Below are positions 15,939 to 23,826 of a stretch of DNA of 26,810 nt, in pieces. Position numbers and translations under genes: made by a program. The notes under the pieces were generated by a model. It was given only the letters and a program-made list of their open reading frames with translations, made no database searches and was not told where the DNA came from. Source of the stretch: CAYJPK01 sp964372035 (lineage in GTDB: Bacteria > Desulfobacterota > Desulfovibrionia > Desulfovibrionales > Desulfovibrionaceae); the NCBI GenBank assembly GCA_964372035.1, contig CAYJPK010000025.1, forward strand, positions 1-26,810, written 5' to 3'. Position 1 is the stretch's first letter. Every line of letters starts with the position of its first letter.

Positions 15939-16880
15939 GTGAAGAAGATTTTTATTCTAGCTTTATTAATTGTTTTACCATATATTTCTACATCAATAGC
16001 TAATGCTGATAACTCATTGAACCGTATCGTTGCGGTAGCTAATGGGGAGATGATTACATATTTTGATTTGGATCGTGCGGCTTCGCCTGAATTGATGCGT
16101 GCTAAATTAAATCCAAAGAAGAAGGCTGATAAAGCAAAAATTGATGATATTATGCTTAAAATTCTTGATGGTATGATTTTAGACATTTTAATTCGTCAAG
16201 AAGCAAAAAAATTCAAAATTGAAGCCTCAGAGGCTGATGTTGATGCTGAAATTGCTACAATTATCGAGGGTCAAGGCGTCGATGAAAAGAAATTCTATGC
16301 TGATTTGGAAAAACAAGGTATCAGTAAAGAGCTTATGCGTGATCGAGTTAGAAATCGTCTTGTTTCAAATCGTTTAATTGGCAGTATGGTAAGTAGAACA
16401 GTTTTTGCTCCGACAAAAGAAGAAGTTGCGGCTTATTATAATGAGTTTGGAGCACTTACAACAGGTAGAGCTGCACAGTTTTCAATTTTAGTATATGCTC
16501 CTAATCAGCCAGTTCGTGACTGGGCAGATTCTATAAAGGCAGGTCGCATTAGCTTTGAAGAAGCTGCACAGCGTGTTTCGATTGGTCCAGAGCGTCAAAA
16601 AGGTGGCAAGCTAGAAGAAATGCCGTGGGAGCAAATTGATGAGCGCATTAGAAATCAAATTATTAAATTAAAACCAAAACAAGTTAGTGCCTTGTTTAAG
16701 CTAGACCAATACTTTGCTCAAATTAAATTATTGAAGTATAATCCTGGTGTTACACCAAAAAATTTAGAAGAAGCATATCCTCAAATTGAGGCGATCGTGC
16801 GAAATAATAAGATGAATGAGCGTTACAAAGAGTATGGCGAAGAATTAAGAAAAAAAGCTAGAATTGATATTAGGTATTAA
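15939..16880 (+). CDS. SurA-like periplasmic chaperone / peptidyl-prolyl isomerase
   Basis: A 313-residue exported protein. The signal peptide ends near Ala23 (SIANA), with mature protein from about DNSLNR. Residues ~27-175 match the SurA N-terminal chaperone domain: RIVAVANGEMITYFDL at the start, a long helix with MILDILIRQEAKKF, then EASEADVDAEIATI. Residues ~178-265 look like a parvulin-type domain (AGRISFEEAAQRVSIGP, GGKLEEMPW, LKPKQVSALF), though it appears divergent and isomerase activity is not assured. At 313 residues it is shorter than E. coli SurA, which has two parvulin domains. The start is a GTG at 15939 with AGGAG (15928-15932) at ideal spacing. First gene of the long envelope operon. 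PpiD or PrsA-like chaperones are the alternatives. Confidence 0.8.
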   Translation: MKKIFILALLIVLPYISTSIANADNSLNRIVAVANGEMITYFDLDRAASPELMRAKLNPKKKADKAKIDDIMLKILDGMILDILIRQEAKKFKIEASEADVDAEIATIIEGQGVDEKKFYADLEKQGISKELMRDRVRNRLVSNRLIGSMVSRTVFAPTKEEVAAYYNEFGALTTGRAAQFSILVYAPNQPVRDWADSIKAGRISFEEAAQRVSIGPERQKGGKLEEMPWEQIDERIRNQIIKLKPKQVSALFKLDQYFAQIKLLKYNPGVTPKNLEEAYPQIEAIVRNNKMNERYKEYGEELRKKARIDIRY

Positions 16881-16891
16881 TAGGGTGCAAT

Positions 16892-17929
16892 ATGACATAT
16901 GAAGAAGCTGGTGAATTATTAAAAGAAGGGCGCATACGCCATAAACTTAGTCTTGAAGAAGTTGCAGAGGCATTAAAAATTTCTTCTCGTTTTGTGGGGG
17001 CTCTTGAGTCTGGAAATGTTGAAATGTTTCCGCACGCAGTGTATTTGCGTGGTATGGTGCGTTCATATATTAAATTATTAAATATTGACGATGAGTTATC
17101 GGAAGAAATACTCGCTGTTTATATTCATGAAGAAGTTAATGAATTTGCAAATCCTCCAATTATATTAAAACCAAAATCAAAAATTAATTTTGGTATGCTA
17201 TTCTTAGTGCTTATTTGCGCTATGTGTTTTTTAGCTTTTTGGTATTATAACACTTATTATAAAGCAAATATGGTAACTAGCTCTGTTAGTTCTGGTGCAA
17301 ATAATGCCATAGAGTTTGAAGTTGCTAATGCAGATACAGAAAAAAAACAAGATGATACAGCTCAAGATGACAGTACTAATCTAGTTTCAGATGCTAGCAC
17401 TCAAATGAGTTTGAGTGAGGATAGTTCAGAGCGTGATGGTGAGCAAGCTAGCGAAAAAGCCCTTGGGCAAGCACCAAGGCAGGCAAGCGAACTTTCAGAA
17501 AAAGAAATTGATGAATTAAAAACTAGTATTGAAAACCTTGAAATGCCAAAAAATGAGGACCCTTCAGCAAACTCTTTAGATGAAAAAAAACCAATTAAGC
17601 CACAAGGCTTTGTAGTAAAAGAGGGTACTGTAACTAAAGAAGGCAGTCAAAAAATTCTTCCAGCTGGTGTGTCAGATAAAAATAAAGGTGATGTGCAAAA
17701 TTTAATTGTGCATGGTCTTGAAGAATGTTGGGTTTATTCAGGTGCTGACAATACTGATACAAGAGAATTTACAATTAAACCTGGTGATGTTTTTTCCTTA
17801 AGTTTTCGCAAAAAACTAGAATTGAAATTAGGCAATGCTGGTGGTGTGCGTTTAACTTTGAATGGTAAAGATTTAGGTGCTGTAGGCAAAGTTGGTGAAG
17901 TTAAAACCTTAACTTTTCCACTCTCATAA
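16892..17929 (+). CDS. rodZ: RodZ-like helix-turn-helix membrane protein
   Basis: A 345-residue bitopic inner-membrane protein. Residues 1-65 form a cytoplasmic HTH_25-type domain (LKEGRIRHKLSLEEVAEALK, YLRGMVRSYIKLL) that in RodZ binds MreB rather than DNA. One transmembrane helix spans about 99-119. An acidic, low-complexity periplasmic linker follows (about 130-240), and the last ~85 residues match the RodZ C-terminal domain (DUF4115): a CWVYSGA strand, IKPGD, LGNAGGVRLTLNGKDLG. In relatives it links MreB to the cell wall elongation machinery and sets rod shape. mreB is not in the window. It follows the SurA-like gene by 11 nt. Confidence 0.85.
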   Translation: MTYEEAGELLKEGRIRHKLSLEEVAEALKISSRFVGALESGNVEMFPHAVYLRGMVRSYIKLLNIDDELSEEILAVYIHEEVNEFANPPIILKPKSKINFGMLFLVLICAMCFLAFWYYNTYYKANMVTSSVSSGANNAIEFEVANADTEKKQDDTAQDDSTNLVSDASTQMSLSEDSSERDGEQASEKALGQAPRQASELSEKEIDELKTSIENLEMPKNEDPSANSLDEKKPIKPQGFVVKEGTVTKEGSQKILPAGVSDKNKGDVQNLIVHGLEECWVYSGADNTDTREFTIKPGDVFSLSFRKKLELKLGNAGGVRLTLNGKDLGAVGKVGEVKTLTFPLS

Positions 17930-17932
17930 TAT

Positions 17933-18658
17933 ATGGAATGGATTGATACAGCCTTAATTTTGCGCACCGGCAAAATTCGTGAAACTGATTTGTGGGTGCG
18001 AATGCTTACTAAAAAAAGAGGCATAATTTCCGCCTTTGCCTTTGGAGCTAGTAGGAGCCGTAAGCGTTTTTGTGGCTGTTTAGACCTATTAAACATAGTG
18101 CATGTCCGGGCAAAACACTCGAAGCAGTTTTTAAATTTAGAAGAGGGTAGTCTAATTCAAGGTCCAATTCGCTTAAGAAAAGATACTAGGCGTTTTGGAA
18201 TGTTTATTAATTGCATTAAGTTTTTAGATGCAATTAATATCAGTGCTGATGGTGCAGGACTAGCCTTTAGCCTTACAAAGGGCATGCTTGATTTGTTAGA
18301 AAGTGATGAGCAAGTGCACGATATGATGCCAATTTTTTATCGCTTTCGCTTAGCCGCAGATCAAGGTTATGTGCCAGATTTTTCATCTTGTTCTTCTTGT
18401 GGAGGACAAATTGACGGTCACGGCTTTTTTGATATGCCAAGCGGCATGCTTTTTTGCCCTAGCTGCAATAAGGGTGGAAAATTTATAGATAAAGATATTT
18501 GCAAAGGCTTGTTACTAATTCAAAAAAATGAGCCAAACGCATGGAATAATATGGACTTAAGCCCTGCACAAATTAGGCAGTGTAATATATTTATTGCAGA
18601 TTTTATTGAGTACCATTTAGGTATTGTTTGGAAAAATGGAAGATTTTGTAAATCATAA
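17933..18658 (+). CDS. recO: DNA repair protein RecO
   Basis: A 241-residue recombination mediator that helps RecR load RecA onto SSB-coated single-stranded DNA. The N-terminal OB-fold reads from DTALILRTGKIRETDLWVRM to about residue 80 (RKRFCGCLDLLN is typical). The C-terminal helical part carries a zinc finger with Cys153/Cys156 and Cys175/Cys178 (CSSC and CPSC). Length is normal. The ATG is 3 nt after the rodZ stop, with no clear Shine-Dalgarno, which suggests coupled translation. It is followed by a 58-nt gap before glyQ. Confidence 0.9.
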   Translation: MEWIDTALILRTGKIRETDLWVRMLTKKRGIISAFAFGASRSRKRFCGCLDLLNIVHVRAKHSKQFLNLEEGSLIQGPIRLRKDTRRFGMFINCIKFLDAINISADGAGLAFSLTKGMLDLLESDEQVHDMMPIFYRFRLAADQGYVPDFSSCSSCGGQIDGHGFFDMPSGMLFCPSCNKGGKFIDKDICKGLLLIQKNEPNAWNNMDLSPAQIRQCNIFIADFIEYHLGIVWKNGRFCKS

Positions 18659-18677
18659 ATAGACTTTATTAAGAATT

Positions 18678-18697
18678 AATGATTTTTCAGTATCAAC
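18678..18697. repeat. Dispersed intergenic motif between recO and glyQ
   Basis: Read on the minus strand this gives GTTGATACTGAAAAATCATT, 13 of 16 matches to the motif at 8737-8752 over the shared part. It lies in the 58-nt spacer between recO and glyQ. Confidence 0.4.
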
Positions 18698-18716
18698 AAA
18701 TATACAGAGGGTGAGC

Positions 18717-19586
18717 ATGAACTTTCAAGACCTTATATTAAAGCTTCAAAACTTTTGGGGCAAGCAAAATTGTTTAATCGCACAACCAATTGATATTGAG
18801 TGCGGAGCTGGAACTTTTAACCCATCAACATTTTTGCGCACAATTGGACCAGAGCCATATGATGTTGCTTATGTTGAACCATCAAGACGTCCAACTGATG
18901 GGCGTTATGGTGAAAATCCTAACCGCCTTCAACACTATTTTCAATTTCAGGTAATTTTAAAACCATCACCAGATAATGTGCAGGATTTATACCTTGACAG
19001 TTTGCGTGAGCTTGGAATTGATCCAGCTATGCATGATATTCGTTTTGTTGAAGACGACTGGGAATCTCCAACTCTTGGTGCTTGGGGACTTGGCTGGGAA
19101 GTTTGGTTAAACGGTATGGAAGTTACACAATTTACTTATTTTCAGCAAATAGGTGGAATAGACTTAAAGCCTGTTAGCGCAGAAATTACCTATGGTCTTG
19201 AGCGTTTATGTATGTATTTACAGGGTGTTGAATCTGTATATGATTTAAAATGGAATGACACCTTAACCTATGGTCAAGTTTATTTACAAAATGAAATTGA
19301 ACAATCAAAGTATAATTTTGAATATAGCAACCCGCAAATGCTTCTAAAGTTATTTGATATGTATGAAGCTGAGTGTGAGCGCTTAATTGAGCTTGGGCTT
19401 GTAATGCCGGCATATGATTTATGCTTAAAATGTTCACATACTTTTAATTTGTTAGATGCAAGAGGTGCAATATCTATTACTGAACGTACTGGATATATTG
19501 CACGTGTTAGAGCAAAAGCTCAAGGCATAGCCGCTTTATATGCTGCTCAGCGTGAAGAACTTGGCTACCCAATGTTAAAGAAATAA
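18717..19586 (+). CDS. glyQ: Glycyl-tRNA synthetase, alpha subunit
   Basis: A 289-residue class II synthetase subunit that holds the catalytic core of the alpha2-beta2 bacterial enzyme. Landmarks are the N-terminal LILKLQNFWGKQNCLIAQP, GAGTFNP, EPSRRPTDGRYGENPNRLQH and WEVWLNGMEVTQFTYFQQ, all highly conserved. The C-terminal FNLLDARGAISITER helix-loop is also typical. Length is normal. The start is taken as ATG 18717 because GAGG (18707-18710) is at the right spacing; a GTG at 18711 would add two residues and overlap that site. glyS follows after 18 nt. The separate alpha and beta genes are the form usual in most proteobacteria. Confidence 0.95.
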   Translation: MNFQDLILKLQNFWGKQNCLIAQPIDIECGAGTFNPSTFLRTIGPEPYDVAYVEPSRRPTDGRYGENPNRLQHYFQFQVILKPSPDNVQDLYLDSLRELGIDPAMHDIRFVEDDWESPTLGAWGLGWEVWLNGMEVTQFTYFQQIGGIDLKPVSAEITYGLERLCMYLQGVESVYDLKWNDTLTYGQVYLQNEIEQSKYNFEYSNPQMLLKLFDMYEAECERLIELGLVMPAYDLCLKCSHTFNLLDARGAISITERTGYIARVRAKAQGIAALYAAQREELGYPMLKK

Positions 19587-19604
19587 GATAAAGGAAAAAT
19601 AAAT

Positions 19605-21689
19605 ATGTCTACCTTTACTTTAGAACTCGGATTTGAAGAATTACCAGCTAGATTTTTAGCTGACTTAGAACGTAATTTAAAAGATAAATTTAATAAAAGC
19701 TTAGAGGATAATGACCTAGCTTTTTCAGAAATTGAAACTCACGCTAGTCCAAGACGTGCTTGTGTTATTATTAGAGGGCTTGGTCAAGTGCAAGCTTGGC
19801 GTGAAGAAGAGCTTGTTGGTCCTGCTGTTCGCATTGCATATGCTGATGATGGCTCATTGTCCAAGGCGGGTCAAGGTTTTGCTCGTGGTGCTGGCGTAAG
19901 CCCAGAGCAAATTTATACTGTTGAAACTGAAAAAGGACAGTATATCGCAGTTAAAAAAGTTAGCGGTGGAAGACGCACTCAAGACGTTTTAGCTGATATT
20001 TGCCCTGATTTAATTACAGCTTTACCATTTCCAAAAAGAATGCACTGGGGTAGTGGCGATTTCTTATTTGCTAGACCTCTTCGTTCAATTTTAGCTTTAT
20101 TAGATGCTGAAATTGTTCAGTTTAAACTTGGTACTTTGCAAAGTGACCGTACTATTTTAGGGCATCGTGTCCATGGTAAGGGAAGTATTACAATCAACAA
20201 TGCTGATGAATACTTAGATGTAGTTAAAAAGACTGGTGGCATCACTTTGATTGCAAGCGAGCGTCGTGAAATAATCATCAATTTAGCTAATGAACAAGCT
20301 GAAAAACTTGGTGGAAAAATAATTTGGGACGAAGCTCTTTTAGATGAGGTGCAAGGCTTAGTAGAGCACCCTGTGCCAATTATTGGTGATATTGATGCTA
20401 AGTACCTTGAGCTTCCACGTGAAGTACTCCTTACAAGTATGCAACAGCATCAAAAAAGCTTTGGCTTAGAAAATGAAAGCGGTGAATTATTACCTCACTT
20501 TGTGACTGTTTTAAATATTACTCCTCCTGATTTGGATTTAGTTAAAAAAGGTTGGGAGCGTGTGCTTAGAGCAAGGCTTGAAGATGCAATGTTCTTCTGG
20601 AAGGCTGACTTAGAATTAGATTTTGAGCATTGGCTTGAAAAATTAAATACAGTTTCTTTCTTAGCACCACTTGGCTCAATGGGAGATAAGGCTCGTCGTA
20701 TCTCAGAACTTTGTGCTGAGCTTGCAACTACAACAAAGGCTTGTGCACCAGAAAATGCAAAACAAGCTGGACTTATTGCAAAAGCTGATCTCGTTTCTGG
20801 AATGGTTGGTGAATTTGATACCCTACAAGGTATTATGGGTAGTATTTACGCTTACGAAAAGGGGATTAGCCCAAGTATAAGCGTTGCAATTGCTGAACAA
20901 TATCTGCCAGCTGGACCTGATTCTCAACTGCCAAATTCAACAATTGGCGCAATTTTATCAATTGCAGATAAGGTTGATACTTTAGTTGGTTGTTTTGGTC
21001 TTGGTATGATTCCAACAGGAACTGCTGATCCTTATGCTCTTCGCCGTTGTGCCTTAGGTATTGCACGCATTATGGCTGATAAACAATATCGCTTTAATAT
21101 TCAAGATATTTTTAGATTTAGCCTTAAGCTTTATGGTGAGCGTAAGTGGAAATTTAGCGAAGAAGAAATTATTAACAAGCTAAGTGAGTTCTATCTAACA
21201 CGAGTTAAGAACTTGTTCTTAAGCCAAAATTATGAAACATTATTAGTGGAAGCTGTTTGCTCAACTGGTAGTTTTGATGTTTATGAAACTTCACTTCGCC
21301 TAAATGCACTTCGTGAAATGAGTATGAGCAATAATTTTACGGCATCAGTTCAATGTTTTAAGCGTATTGCAAACATAATCGCAAAACAAAAGTCAAATCT
21401 TGACCTTACTGTAATGTGGGAAGATAAACTCTTACAAGAAGATGCAGAAAAAGCACTTGCGCATAGCATTAAAGTTTTTGTGGCTGATTATGATAAAATG
21501 AGTTCAGAGGATAATTATGCGGAATTATTTAATCTTTTAGATGGTATCCGTAAAGCAATAGACCATTTCTTTGATAAGGTAATGGTTATGGCAGAAGATA
21601 CAGTAATTAGAGAAAATCGCTTGAGAATGTTATATTCTTTATATGAGCGTCTAATTAAACTAGCTGATTTTTCTGTCTTACAAATCTAA
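19605..21689 (+). CDS. glyS: Glycyl-tRNA synthetase, beta subunit
   Basis: A 694-residue subunit that binds tRNA-Gly and completes the alpha2-beta2 enzyme. It starts with the usual LELGFEELPARFLADLE and continues with ETHASPRRACVII, FPKRMHWG, EHPVPIIGDID, LPREVLLTSMQQHQKSF and a TGTADPYALRRCALGI segment, all standard for the family. The C-terminal ~130 residues are a DALR-like anticodon-binding domain (SLRLNALREMS, FKRIANIIAK, RENRLRMLYSLYERLIKLADF). AAGGA precedes the ATG. Length is normal and no frameshift is seen. tolQ begins 19 nt later. Confidence 0.95.
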   Translation: MSTFTLELGFEELPARFLADLERNLKDKFNKSLEDNDLAFSEIETHASPRRACVIIRGLGQVQAWREEELVGPAVRIAYADDGSLSKAGQGFARGAGVSPEQIYTVETEKGQYIAVKKVSGGRRTQDVLADICPDLITALPFPKRMHWGSGDFLFARPLRSILALLDAEIVQFKLGTLQSDRTILGHRVHGKGSITINNADEYLDVVKKTGGITLIASERREIIINLANEQAEKLGGKIIWDEALLDEVQGLVEHPVPIIGDIDAKYLELPREVLLTSMQQHQKSFGLENESGELLPHFVTVLNITPPDLDLVKKGWERVLRARLEDAMFFWKADLELDFEHWLEKLNTVSFLAPLGSMGDKARRISELCAELATTTKACAPENAKQAGLIAKADLVSGMVGEFDTLQGIMGSIYAYEKGISPSISVAIAEQYLPAGPDSQLPNSTIGAILSIADKVDTLVGCFGLGMIPTGTADPYALRRCALGIARIMADKQYRFNIQDIFRFSLKLYGERKWKFSEEEIINKLSEFYLTRVKNLFLSQNYETLLVEAVCSTGSFDVYETSLRLNALREMSMSNNFTASVQCFKRIANIIAKQKSNLDLTVMWEDKLLQEDAEKALAHSIKVFVADYDKMSSEDNYAELFNLLDGIRKAIDHFFDKVMVMAEDTVIRENRLRMLYSLYERLIKLADFSVLQI

Positions 21690-21708
21690 GGTATAGGGTT
21701 ATGTTTTT

Positions 21709-22410
21709 ATGGAAATGAATATTATATCAGCACTTTTACAAGCAACTTTGCTTGCCCAAATTATTTTTGGTATTTTGATATTTATGAGCGTTAGCTCATG
21801 GGCTGTGATGCTTCGTAAGTGGATAGAAATTAATACAGCTAAGAAAAAATCATCTTTTGGAATTGGTGATTTTGAGCGTGCAAAAGATTTGCGTGAAGCT
21901 GTTCAGCGTTTAGGACTAGATCAAAATTCTCCGCTTTATGCTGTTGCGCAAGAGGGTGTAAAAGAGTTTAATCGCTCAAAAGAAGCACGAAATAGTGACG
22001 ATGTAGTTGTTGATAACGTAAGGCGTGCTCTTCGCCAAGGTGTTGGCATGGAAATTAGTCGTTTACACTCTTCTCTCTCATATTTGGCAACAGCGGCTAA
22101 TACTGCTCCATTTATCGGATTATTAGGTACTGTATGGGGTATTATTCATTCATTTCACAGTATTGGAATGATGAAATCAGCCTCGCTTGCAACAGTTGCA
22201 CCAGGTATTTCAGAAGCTTTAGTTGCAACGGCTGTTGGGCTTTTTGTGGCTATTCCTGCAACGGTTGGTTACAATAGCTTTCAAGGTAAACTCGCTGAAA
22301 TTGATACCTTATTAGTGCATTTTGCAGGAAGTTTTTTAAATAGAGTTCAGCGTGAATTAAATTCAAACCGTGCTAACAATACAGCTGGGCGTAGCGCAGC
22401 AGCGGAGTAA
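21709..22410 (+). CDS. tolQ: TolQ, proton-channel subunit of the Tol-Pal motor
   Basis: A 233-residue inner-membrane protein of the TolQ/ExbB/MotA family. Transmembrane helix 1 spans about 8-33; helices 2 and 3 span about 121-150 and 165-190, with a cytoplasmic loop between 1 and 2. The segment NTAPFIGLLGTVWGI (131-145) and EALVATAVGLFVAIPAT (169-185) are the conserved core, including Thr141 and Thr174 in the proton path. With TolR it forms the channel that energises TolA. The start could be ATG 21709 or 21715. Being in one operon with tolR, tolA, tolB and near pal makes TolQ more likely than ExbB. Confidence 0.92.
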   Translation: MEMNIISALLQATLLAQIIFGILIFMSVSSWAVMLRKWIEINTAKKKSSFGIGDFERAKDLREAVQRLGLDQNSPLYAVAQEGVKEFNRSKEARNSDDVVVDNVRRALRQGVGMEISRLHSSLSYLATAANTAPFIGLLGTVWGIIHSFHSIGMMKSASLATVAPGISEALVATAVGLFVAIPATVGYNSFQGKLAEIDTLLVHFAGSFLNRVQRELNSNRANNTAGRSAAAE

Positions 22411-22412
22411 CT

Positions 22413-22826
22413 ATGGGTGCAAATATAGGCTCTGGCTCAAAATTCGTTTCTGAAATCAATGTAACGCCATTTGTTGACGTTATGTTAGTTTTATTAATTA
22501 TTTTCATGGTTACAACACCAATGATGACAGAAGGGCTGGAAGTACAATTACCGCAAACTCGTGAAGTGAAATCACTGCCAACTGATGCAGAAAATATGGT
22601 ATTAACAGTACGTAGAGATGGTGTAATGTATCTAGATACTTACCAAATTTCTCTTGAGGAATTGCAGGAAAAAGTTCAGTTATTAGTCGTTGACAAGAAA
22701 AAGCAATTATTTTTGCAAGCTGATAAAGAAGTTCCTTATGGTACTGTAGTTGATATCATGGGGCGTGTAAAGGCTGGCGGAGTTGAAAATCTTGGCATAG
22801 TTGCAGTTCGTGAACAAGTAAAATAA
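22413..22826 (+). CDS. tolR: TolR, proton-channel partner of TolQ
   Basis: A 137-residue protein with a short cytoplasmic N-terminus, one transmembrane helix (about 19-38) and a periplasmic domain. The conserved motif INVTPFVDVMLVLLIIFMV carries Asp22, the protonatable residue of the TolR/ExbD family. The periplasmic part ends QADKEVPYGTVVDIMGRVKAGG, the standard C-terminal domain motif. The ribosome site (GGAGT) lies within the end of tolQ, only 2 nt separate the two genes, and translation is likely coupled. Confidence 0.93.
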   Translation: MGANIGSGSKFVSEINVTPFVDVMLVLLIIFMVTTPMMTEGLEVQLPQTREVKSLPTDAENMVLTVRRDGVMYLDTYQISLEELQEKVQLLVVDKKKQLFLQADKEVPYGTVVDIMGRVKAGGVENLGIVAVREQVK

Positions 22827-22871
22827 TTAGAATTTTAAACAGATTAAAATTAGGATAAAAAATAAAATATA

Positions 22872-23822
22872 ATGCAATTTGGCACATATTTAGCTTCGAT
22901 TTTAATGCATATAAGCGTAGTTTTAATTGCGCTATTAATTCCGAGTGCTCCGCCTATCAAACTTGATAAAGTTGTATATCAAGTGAGCTTGGTAGAAGGA
23001 GCACCAGGCGGACAGCTTTTGCCCTCTCCAGTACTTGGACACCAAGGCGTTGAAAGCGGTGTTAAAAAAGAAGTAAAACAGCTTGAAAGCTTGCCTGCTA
23101 AGGCTCAGCCACTAGTTGAAAATAAAGTTGATATTCCGGCTAAACAGCTTGAAACAAAGCCAGAGCCAAAGCTTGAGGCTAAGCCTAAGCCAAGTAGTGT
23201 TCCTGTTGAAGCTAAAAAGCCTGAGCCTAAGCCAGAAACTAAAAAGCCTGAACCTAAGCCAACGCCAAAACCAGAACCAAAGAAAAAAGAACCGGTAGCA
23301 AATACTGCTAAGCCGACAGTTAAGAAAAAAGAAGAGCCTAAGAAAAAAGCTGAAGTAAAGCCAAAAGTATCACCTCAAGATGCAATTAAAGCTGCTTTAG
23401 CTGATGCTAAAAAACAGGCTAAAAAAGAGGACTTTTCACGTCAGTCAGCACTTGCAGGCGCATTAGCTGAATTTAAAAAAGATAGTAGTAAAGGCACTGG
23501 CGGTGGCGGTGGCGGAGAAGGCGATGGGCCAGGCGGCGGTGGCATAAATGATGTTTATGCGGGGCTTGTGATGATGGCAATTCGTGCAAACTGGAGTATG
23601 CCTACTTTTTCTCGTGAAAACCTTGTCGCTGTTGTAAGAATTAAGCTTGATAAGAGTGGTAAGATTTTAGATAGTGATATTGAAAAAAGTTCTGGTAGAG
23701 CAGATTTTGATGCGTCAGCTGTAAATGCTGTCATTCGTACGAAGAATTTACCTGAACCTCCAACTAAAGAGCAACAAGATTTACTCTTAAACTTTAATTC
23801 CCTAGAACTTATGGGTGGTTAA
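22872..23822 (+). CDS. tolA: TolA, energy transducer of the Tol-Pal system
   Basis: A 316-residue periplasm-spanning protein. Residues ~5-24 are the single membrane anchor, with Ser9 and His13 in the S-x3-H pattern used by TonB/TolA to contact the TolQ/R motor. Residues ~94-165 are a Lys/Pro/Glu-rich spacer with KPEPKP repeats, ~166-205 are Lys/Ala-rich helix, ~208-224 are a glycine hinge, and ~227-316 form the TolA/TonB C-terminal domain (VYAGLVMMAIRANW, VRIKLDKSGKILDSDIEKSSG, NLPEPP). It would touch TolB and Pal. The Pro-rich spacer is more TonB-like than the long helix of E. coli TolA; the neighbours argue for TolA. It starts 45 nt after tolR, and the AGGAT upstream is distant from the ATG. 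Confidence 0.88.
   Translation: MQFGTYLASILMHISVVLIALLIPSAPPIKLDKVVYQVSLVEGAPGGQLLPSPVLGHQGVESGVKKEVKQLESLPAKAQPLVENKVDIPAKQLETKPEPKLEAKPKPSSVPVEAKKPEPKPETKKPEPKPTPKPEPKKKEPVANTAKPTVKKKEEPKKKAEVKPKVSPQDAIKAALADAKKQAKKEDFSRQSALAGALAEFKKDSSKGTGGGGGGEGDGPGGGGINDVYAGLVMMAIRANWSMPTFSRENLVAVVRIKLDKSGKILDSDIEKSSGRADFDASAVNAVIRTKNLPEPPTKEQQDLLLNFNSLELMGG
23212..23261 (+). repeat. In-frame 27-bp repeat in the tolA spacer
   Basis: A 23-bp stretch at 23212-23234 recurs at 23239-23261 with one mismatch. The 27-bp period is nine codons, so slippage would lengthen or shorten the KKPEPKP spacer without breaking the frame. Confidence 0.75.
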
Positions 23823-23826
23823 ATAA

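Noticed and set aside
22831..22851. AATTTTA/TAAAATT hairpin between tolR and tolA as a terminator
   Set aside because: Only seven A/T pairs and no T run after it; unlikely to stop transcription within the tol genes.
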